A DNA stretch of 11,111 nt from Methanobacterium sp. Lineage in GTDB: Archaea; Methanobacteriota; Methanobacteria; Methanobacteriales; Methanobacteriaceae. The DNA lies in the NCBI GenBank assembly GCA_003151535.1, contig PLXT01000028.1, positions 9,783-20,893 of the forward strand, given 5' to 3'. Shown here one piece after another: positions 6,854 through 11,111 of the stretch. The notes under the pieces were generated by a model that did not search any database, was not told the origin of the DNA, and saw only the letters and a program-made list of their open reading frames with translations. The position numbers were made by a program, and so were the translations under genes. The number at the start of each line of letters is the position of its first letter. Positions within the stretch are counted from its first letter, which is position 1.

Positions 6854-7341
6854 ACTATTTTTAAGGAAATAAGATCATAAACCTCTCAGAATTAACTGGT
6901 CACCACAAACCCTATAATGAGAGGTGGGTCCTCTTTCCTTTACCCTAAATAGAATAAAAAAATTCAATTTAAAATATATTTAATATAAAAAACTAGTTCC
7001 AGAAAATTAAAGATATAAAATATATTAAAAAAAAGAAAAGAGAAACACACATGTTATGGAAGTCTTGGTGGGTAGTATCATCAGATGATTGTGTATGATT
7101 ATTTTTATTAACGTCTAAAACTAGACCCACCAAACAGAAATTGGAGAGTCGGTTGGCAATACCTATCGTTGTTGTGAATTAGATTTATGTTTTTAAAAAA
7201 AAATGGAAGATTGCCGTATCTTGTTCTCACCATGTAGGGGTAATGACCTAACTATTGATAGTTTACCGTATTAAATCTATTAGTTTTTATTATTTTGACA
7301 ATATTAGTTAAGATAAAGATAAAGTAGGATGTATAATTTAA
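6854..7341. other. Non-coding convergent region with several inverted repeats
   Basis: No gene longer than a few codons is supported on either strand. Inverted repeats seen: ACCTCTCA (6881-6888) with TGAGAGGT (6918-6925); a GAGG/CCTC hairpin at 6921-6933; TTGGTGGGT (7065-7073) with ACCCACCAA (7125-7133); ATCAT/ATGAT hairpin at 7077-7089; GTCTA-AAAC-TAGAC hairpin at 7113-7126; GGCAAT (7155-7160) with ATTGCC (7210-7215). GGTGGGTC at 6923-6930 is also complementary to GACCCACC at 7124-7131. The region lies between converging operons, so some structure may serve termination, but the number of elements suggests an RNA or recombination site. Confidence 0.5.
7195..7203 (-). terminator. T9 tract, candidate terminator of the ArdC operon
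   Basis: Nine A on the plus strand read as nine T on the minus strand, about 225 bp past the last stop of the minus-strand operon. Archaeal RNA polymerase terminates at T-runs without needing a hairpin. The distance is long, so other sites may act earlier. Confidence 0.35.
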
Positions 7342-7426
7342 CTATACTTCCAAAGGGTTAGTGAATGCGTCCCATTTGTAATCCATACCAATATGGTCTT
7401 CTAAATTAACATATCTTCGTATAAAT

Positions 7427-8281
7427 TTATTTATCTTTTAGATATTCGATTCGAGCAGCGTAGAGTCCTGATATGATATCATCCATGAAATCATCGTTGT
7501 CTTGGATCTGTTTGTTCGTTAGACTTCTATTTCTTTCATAGAATGATTTTTGTTTCGTTGGAGAATTAACTAGGCCTTTTGATGGTGTTGTGTCTCTTTG
7601 ATCACAATCAGTTCTTCCATACAAAGTAGATATGGGCAAAAGATTAAAGTATCGGAGAGCATCCTTTGCTGTCTCACCTTCATCATCACTACTTCTAATT
7701 CTATTTAATGCAGCATTACCTAGTATAAATTGCTTATCATATTGTTTTAATGCTAAGTACAACTGTTGGATATATTTTAGGGCCTCGTCATAGTGGATTA
7801 TGTCTGCATTATATTCTGAAGTTCGCATTGCTATAATTAATTCATCAAACTTTTTAATTAATTCATCAAAGTCAGATTTGTAATTTAGACCATTCCATAT
7901 TTCTCCAGCTAATTTCTTTATCTGATAACTACAATCAGAATCACTACTTTGCAGAAAATCTATAAATCCAAAATTCTCTACATATCTCTGAATTAATTCT
8001 GAGTGATAATCTTCTTGCATCCCTTTTCCAATCTCCCCTAAGCACGAAACAGCTCGAAGCCGTATATCTGCATTTGGATCATTAAATAGACTAATGAGTG
8101 AATTTATCGCTTCATAACCAATTTCATCTATTATGAAATGAAATGCGCGATCTTTAATTTCACGATCATGCTCAGTTTCATAGTGAAAGAACGATTCATC
8201 ATAAGTAATCACTGAGCACCTTAACAGGCCTTCTATATCTCTCTCTTTCTCCATTCGCTTAATATCATTAATACAAACCAT
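7427..8281 (-). CDS. HEAT-repeat-containing helical protein, unknown function
   Basis: A 284-residue, mostly helical protein, third gene of the minus-strand operon. The start is set at the ATG at 8279-8281, preceded four bases away by AGAGGTGA (8286-8293); the frame extends 15 codons further but that part has no ribosome site and would overlap the preceding gene. In this numbering residues about 50-87 form a HEAT repeat (AINSLISLFNDPNADIRLRA, then VSCLGEIGKG), and residues about 5-45 may be a diverged repeat. The rest (about 120-284) is helical, with a long amphipathic stretch (DFDELIKKFDELIIAMR) and a charged, low-complexity segment before a helical C-terminus. HEAT repeats bind proteins. 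With an ArdC-like protein and a zinc-finger protein in the same operon it may help counter host defence, but nothing in the sequence fixes this. No enzymatic motif is seen. Confidence 0.7.
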   Translation of the reverse strand: MVCINDIKRMEKERDIEGLLRCSVITYDESFFHYETEHDREIKDRAFHFIIDEIGYEAINSLISLFNDPNADIRLRAVSCLGEIGKGMQEDYHSELIQRYVENFGFIDFLQSSDSDCSYQIKKLAGEIWNGLNYKSDFDELIKKFDELIIAMRTSEYNADIIHYDEALKYIQQLYLALKQYDKQFILGNAALNRIRSSDDEGETAKDALRYFNLLPISTLYGRTDCDQRDTTPSKGLVNSPTKQKSFYERNRSLTNKQIQDNDDFMDDIISGLYAARIEYLKDK

Positions 8282-8322
8282 TATATCACCTCTAAAAAGG
8301 ATATATGAATGGATAGATCCAT

Positions 8323-8457
8323 TCATTCAATTGTGCCCAGTATCCGGTCTCTACAAGTGCAACAGAGACTAAATCTCTCAAATATCCAATCTTGATTTGG
8401 ATGCACTTTACTTTCACAAATTACACATTTAGAATTATTGTTTGTTTCATTAGCCAT
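8323..8457 (-). CDS. 44-residue zinc-finger microprotein
   Basis: A short intact gene between the ArdC-like and HEAT-protein genes. It begins MANETNNNSKCVICESKVHP and ends CCTCRDRILGTIE. The pairs CVIC (11-14) and CTC/CCTC (32-35) give a CxxC-x17-18-CxxC spacing typical of small zinc ribbons and treble-clef knuckles, with W24 and F29 as likely core residues. The ribosome site AAAGGTGA at 8463-8470 lies five bases before the ATG. The next gene starts 41 bp downstream, so all three genes probably share a transcript. Small zinc ribbons of this sort often bind nucleic acid or serve as adaptor subunits; the specific role is unknown. Confidence 0.7.
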   Translation of the reverse strand: MANETNNNSKCVICESKVHPNQDWIFERFSLCCTCRDRILGTIE

Positions 8458-8476
8458 TAGAATCACCTTTGTTAAT

Positions 8477-8486
8477 AAAAAAAAAA
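8477..8486 (-). terminator. T10 tract directly after the ArdC stop (internal terminator)
   Basis: Ten consecutive T on the minus strand start immediately after the TAA of the ArdC-like gene and lie about 20 bp before the zinc-finger gene. Such T-runs are archaeal intrinsic terminators, so part of the transcripts may end here, lowering expression of the two downstream genes relative to the ArdC-like gene. Confidence 0.45.
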
Positions 8487-9290
8487 TTAAGGAATTAAAG
8501 CATTAATATCTTTTATAATGGCTTCTGCTACAGATATAACCTTAAATCCTCTTCCACGCAGCTTATCTCCGGAACTCCACGATCCAATGTAATATTTGGA
8601 CTTCTCGTTTTTTAATCCCAAATAAGTGGTAACAATGAAACTAACAGTTTCAGCTTCAATCTCTTTAGTTTCCTTGTCCAAATCACTATCTAAATGCCCT
8701 AATTTGTAATGTGAAACCTCATGCAAAAGTGAAGCTACTTTAGATGCTTCATTAGCCTTAGGAGCCACTAATATCCTCTTATTATTAACATTGGCATTAG
8801 AAGTACCAGCATATTCAACAATTACTGGTAAAGGTGATATGGCTTTGATAATATCAAAAGAAATATCTCCCTTAACCTTATCAGAATGACCAAAATCTAA
8901 CTCTTCGCCATCAGTCTGATTTATGTCAAAAACATTAACATATCTCCATCCTGTAATGATGTAGGCTTCTTCATCATTTGATCTATCTTTTATCTTACGA
9001 GTCAAAGGGGCTAATACCTTGATTGCTTTCTCTCCCTTAATTACAGTCCTACCAAGACTCTGCCATTTCTTGTAACCTGCCATCATAGACACTTTAGAGT
9101 ATTGAAGCCATGCGAGTATTAGATTATTAAAAGAGTATTCATGCATCCCTAAACTTCCATCCCATAAACGTACAAAGTTCTCCAACTGTTCAGGGTCTTT
9201 AATAACCGAATCAGCCAATTTATCTCTTTGTTCGACCAAATAGGCCGTTAGTTCCTTTCCTTTTAGTTCCTTAGGTATATTCAAATCCAT
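8487..9290 (-). CDS. ArdC-like antirestriction protein (N-terminal ArdC domain plus zinc peptidase fold)
   Basis: A 267-residue protein. Residues about 10-130 match the ArdC N-terminal ssDNA-binding domain: EYSFNNLILAWLQYSKVSMM, then AGYKKWQSLGRTVIKGEKAI and YVNVFDINQTDGEEL, closely matching the family pattern 'YS..N.L.l..Q... GY..W..lGR.V.KGekai' and 'VFDisQT.G'. Residues about 150-267 are a zincin-like peptidase with HEVSH at 190-194 (two His plus Glu) and a later EIEAET at 210-215 supplying a third ligand. ArdC of conjugative plasmids protects incoming DNA from type I and II restriction. The ATG at 9288-9290 is chosen over the GTG nine bases upstream because GAGGTG overlaps that GTG and lies six bases from the ATG. 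First gene of a three-gene operon; consistent with a mobile element. Peptidase activity is not established. Confidence 0.85.
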   Translation of the reverse strand: MDLNIPKELKGKELTAYLVEQRDKLADSVIKDPEQLENFVRLWDGSLGMHEYSFNNLILAWLQYSKVSMMAGYKKWQSLGRTVIKGEKAIKVLAPLTRKIKDRSNDEEAYIITGWRYVNVFDINQTDGEELDFGHSDKVKGDISFDIIKAISPLPVIVEYAGTSNANVNNKRILVAPKANEASKVASLLHEVSHYKLGHLDSDLDKETKEIEAETVSFIVTTYLGLKNEKSKYYIGSWSSGDKLRGRGFKVISVAEAIIKDINALIP

Positions 9291-9402
9291 TCTATCCACC
9301 TCGAAGTGTTTTTTTTATTTAATCAAAATCGAGGATAAGATAGATAGAGAAGTAAAAACAGTTATTAATACATAAATACGTATATAGAACAAAAAGGAAA
9401 CA
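9291..9402 (-). promoter_or_regulatory. Promoter region of the ArdC operon
   Basis: On the minus strand an AT-rich block holds CTATATACGTATTTATGTATTAATAA (9361-9386, in two parts: ATATACGTAT at 9376-9385 and TTTATGTATT nearer the gene), candidate TATA element(s) about 80-95 bp before the ATG. ATACGTAT at 9376-9383 is a perfect palindrome. The leader would be about 55 nt with GAGGTG near its end. Exact start not determinable by eye. Confidence 0.3.
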
Positions 9403-9468
9403 CGGATTTCGATTCGACTATCCGATAATGGGGCTCGAGTCTTTTGAGTGTGTATAATTGGACTGGAA

Positions 9469-9522
9469 TTAACGTTAACTCCTGAAATGCAAATTAGTTG
9501 TTCTATAAGGAGTTTACGTTAA
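9469..9522. repeat. 15-bp inverted repeat built on TTAACGTTAA (candidate operator)
   Basis: Left arm TTAACGTTAACTCCT at 9469-9483; right arm AGGAGTTTACGTTAA at 9508-9522. The reverse complement of the right arm differs from the left at one base (14 of 15). The loop is 24 nt. The left arm contains the same perfect 10-bp palindrome found upstream of the RHH gene at 4429-4438. Located between the integrase 3' end and the ArdC operon promoter, it may be a regulator site, or an arm-type site bound by the integrase. Confidence 0.55.
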
Positions 9523-9539
9523 CTCTGTCGACTAAATCT

Positions 9540-9547
9540 AAAAAAAA
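9540..9547 (-). terminator. T8 tract, probable integrase terminator
   Basis: Eight T on the minus strand, about 50 bp past the integrase stop and before the inverted repeat at 9469-9522. This fits an archaeal T-run terminator and would insulate the ArdC operon from integrase transcription. Confidence 0.45.
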
Positions 9548-9598
9548 TTCATTAGAAATCATTAATCGATTTTCTATGAATGAACAAAAGAATTTATC

Positions 9599-10912
9599 CT
9601 ACTCATTCTTTTTCTCTGCTTTGAGGATTGTTCCTAATACATCTAAGCTCTGTTTTCCAGATGGAAGTTTCATATTTTCTAAATTAGATGTTTTTGAATT
9701 ATTAATGAGTTCCAGAATCAAATCTTCCGTTGTGGATTGATTCTCATCTATATTGGCTTTCATCTCGGCCATTTGTTGTCTTAATGCTTGATTTTCACTT
9801 TCAAGCTTTTCAATAGCTTCTTGATTCTCTTCCATTACTATTTCTTCAGTTATCGCTAAATAAGGTAATGCTTTACGATAATTACCTTTTAAAGCCTTAT
9901 AGTTATTTGTATCGATGTATTGTTCTAAAACGTCGCCTGTTTTTTGTCCCATTAAATATTTGGTATCGTCTGCACTAAACCCTGCTTTAAATCTCAGTTG
10001 GTTAGAGAACCATTTTCTTAGTTTATGAGTTCTGAAGTAATTTTTATGTTTTCCATCAATTTCTATCCTTTCGAAAATTTTCCTTGATCTATGCATTCTA
10101 TTAACATAATTTTTAACAGCATCCGGTTTTAATCTCAAGTCTTTTTTATAATCTTCTTTTGATTTAGATAGTCTTGATACATCTTTCATAAAAATTGGGC
10201 ATTTTGGTTTTAAGTACATTTCATCCCTAGATTCGAGCAATGACGCTATATAATGAAGTGCTTCAGGGCCTACAAATGTATAAAATTCAACAGAAGTCTT
10301 TTTTCTTCTTAAATCAAAACATCCTATCATATTATCGTTTTTAGCACGATATATAGCTTCATTGATAGTTATTTCTTCATTTTTTTTACTAACTGCTTGA
10401 ATAAAATCTTCTACATCCAATAGAATTGCATCGCTTAATGATAATCCTGTTTGTGCTTGTGTAATAAAGAAAGTTTGATATGTAGGAGGGCTATTTTTAA
10501 CAGCTTTTCTAATATCCTCAACATCTAAAGAATATTTAGAATCCTCACTTACATGATCTTTACTAATTTCTACTTCAGGTGTAGGTCTGAGCCTAAATGC
10601 ATGCAAAAATCCTTTAACCTTTGATATATTAAGTTTAATAGTCCCAGCAGCATAGTTAGAATCAATAAGAAAAGAAACATAACCATCAAATGCTTGACTT
10701 AACCACTGATCAAATTCTGGAACATGATTTCTCAATTCAGCACGATGTAAATTGCGTATTTCTGTAGGCGTTTTATTTGTAAAGTTGCAAAAGCTTCTTA
10801 TAACAATGATATAGTTTGTTATGGTACTGGTGGCCCTACCAGTTTTTAATCTTAAAAATATTTGCATAGTGGGGTCATTTTCTATTTGTTCATATGTAAA
10901 TTGTTCGGACAT
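9599..10912 (-). CDS. Archaeal tyrosine recombinase (integrase) with C-terminal coiled coil
   Basis: A 437-residue site-specific recombinase. Residues about 15-110 form the SAM-like core-binding domain (ATSTITNYIIVIRSFCNF). The catalytic domain follows (about 125-350): FITQAQTGLSLSDAILLDVEDF at 149-170, where tyrosine recombinases usually have TGLR; the beta-hairpin lysine region DLRRKKTSVEF at 200-210; box II THKLRKWF with H296 and R299; then YLMGQKTGDVLEQY at 319-332, where the usual His/Trp is Q323 and Y332 is the nucleophile at the expected spacing. Residues about 353-395 are a heptad-like coiled coil (AIEKLESENQALRQQMAEMK), a feature seen in archaeal integrases. The gene is intact, not split by integration. 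Start ATG at 10910-10912 has only a weak GTGAT ribosome site but a TATA box about 35 bp upstream. It likely drives integration and excision of the element at its right end. Confidence 0.85.
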   Translation of the reverse strand: MSEQFTYEQIENDPTMQIFLRLKTGRATSTITNYIIVIRSFCNFTNKTPTEIRNLHRAELRNHVPEFDQWLSQAFDGYVSFLIDSNYAAGTIKLNISKVKGFLHAFRLRPTPEVEISKDHVSEDSKYSLDVEDIRKAVKNSPPTYQTFFITQAQTGLSLSDAILLDVEDFIQAVSKKNEEITINEAIYRAKNDNMIGCFDLRRKKTSVEFYTFVGPEALHYIASLLESRDEMYLKPKCPIFMKDVSRLSKSKEDYKKDLRLKPDAVKNYVNRMHRSRKIFERIEIDGKHKNYFRTHKLRKWFSNQLRFKAGFSADDTKYLMGQKTGDVLEQYIDTNNYKALKGNYRKALPYLAITEEIVMEENQEAIEKLESENQALRQQMAEMKANIDENQSTTEDLILELINNSKTSNLENMKLPSGKQSLDVLGTILKAEKKNE

Positions 10913-10943
10913 AATATCACTGGATATAACTATGTCTGTTCTA

Positions 10944-10950
10944 CTATAAA
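10944..10950 (-). promoter_or_regulatory. TATA box of the integrase gene
   Basis: TTTATAG within TTTTTTATAGTAG on the minus strand, 32-38 bp before the ATG. Initiation about 25 bp downstream would give a very short leader, in keeping with the weak ribosome site. Confidence 0.45.
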
Positions 10951-10960
10951 AAAGGTATCT

Positions 10961-11111
10961 TTAGAAATGATACTCTTCATAGAAAAGATTTTTCCATTTA
11001 ATGGCTTCATCCATATGGGTACTAGTTCAAGTATCATATTACGAAGATCCCTGGCTAATAATCCTATTGGTTCATTATAACTGGACAAATATTGATCTAA
11101 ATCAATTTCTC
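10961..11111 (-). pseudogene. Frameshifted, truncated DUF1801-like gene (partial)
   Basis: From the right edge one frame reads EIDLDQYLSSYNEPIGLLAR followed by DLRNMILELVP, ending at about 11017. The continuation moves to another frame, HMDEAIKWKNLFYEEYHF and a TAA at 10961-10963. Joined, this matches the pattern of DUF1801 proteins ('IdxYLsxynEPxxxLaxxLRxxIxxlxPxmdEaIKWkxxxY'). The break needs one base lost from a run now read as CCC at 11017-11019. The C-terminal part expected after 'IKWKNLFY' (some 50-60 residues) is missing; the integrase promoter begins within about 15 bp of the stop. The gene is therefore doubly damaged, or was cut by the arrival of the element. The family match is from memory of the pattern. 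Confidence 0.6.

Noticed and set aside
8282..8326. Upstream extension of the HEAT-protein gene by 15 codons
   Set aside because: No ribosome site there and overlap with the zinc-finger gene; the internal ATG has AGAGGTGA at ideal distance.
9291..9299. GTG start for the ArdC-like gene
   Set aside because: The GTG is part of the GAGGTG ribosome site that serves the ATG three codons later.
9403..9455. Possible tRNA fragment (TTCGATTCGA, CTCGAGTC)
   Set aside because: No acceptor stem, anticodon arm or T-loop arrangement could be built on either strand.
9498..9740. Plus-strand 80-codon frame overlapping the integrase 3' end
   Set aside because: Mostly antisense to the integrase coiled-coil region and no ribosome site.
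10862..11080. Plus-strand 72-codon frame at the right edge
   Set aside because: Antisense to the integrase start and the DUF1801-like remnant.

Overview
The window looks like an integrated mobile element (plasmid- or provirus-like) in an archaeal chromosome, most likely a methanogen such as a Methanobacteriales member. The DNA is strongly AT-rich. Gene starts carry archaeal Shine-Dalgarno sequences (GGAGGTGA, AGGTGA) four to six bases from the start codon, upstream regions hold TATA boxes, and several ends carry long T-tracts. The lineage is inferred from style, not from a marker gene. No tRNA, rRNA or CRISPR array was seen.

Left part (1-3580, minus strand): a defence-like block. At the edge lies the first 20 codons of a gene whose N-terminus resembles type IIG (Eco57I-like) restriction-modification enzymes. 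Next is a 1061-residue protein with a class III nucleotidyl-cyclase-like domain, a STAND-type P-loop NTPase and about 14 or more HEAT repeats. This is the architecture of a single-chain sense-and-signal defence protein.

Centre (3581-7426, plus strand): a replication module. A non-coding stretch carries three direct repeats spaced exactly 42 bp apart (iteron-like), nested palindromes and a 10-bp palindrome. Then come a ribbon-helix-helix regulator, a 51-residue Cys-containing small protein, and a 628-residue P-loop ATPase with a C-terminal winged helix (the likely replication helicase/initiator). The 573-bp gap that follows has no convincing gene but several inverted repeats that could pair in alternative ways.

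Right part (7427-10912, minus strand): an operon of an ArdC-like antirestriction protein, a 44-residue zinc-finger protein and a 284-residue helical protein with a HEAT repeat, followed upstream by a tyrosine integrase with altered catalytic residues and a C-terminal coiled coil. At the right edge is a frameshifted, truncated DUF1801-like gene that stops about 50 bp from the integrase start; this may mark the junction with host DNA.

Together the element would replicate or maintain itself (iterons, RHH protein, ATPase), integrate (integrase), blunt host restriction on entry (ArdC-like protein) and possibly protect its host from competitors (restriction enzyme plus cyclase-STAND-HEAT protein). 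A shared TTAACGTTAA palindrome upstream of both the regulator and the ArdC operon suggests that the two modules are co-regulated.
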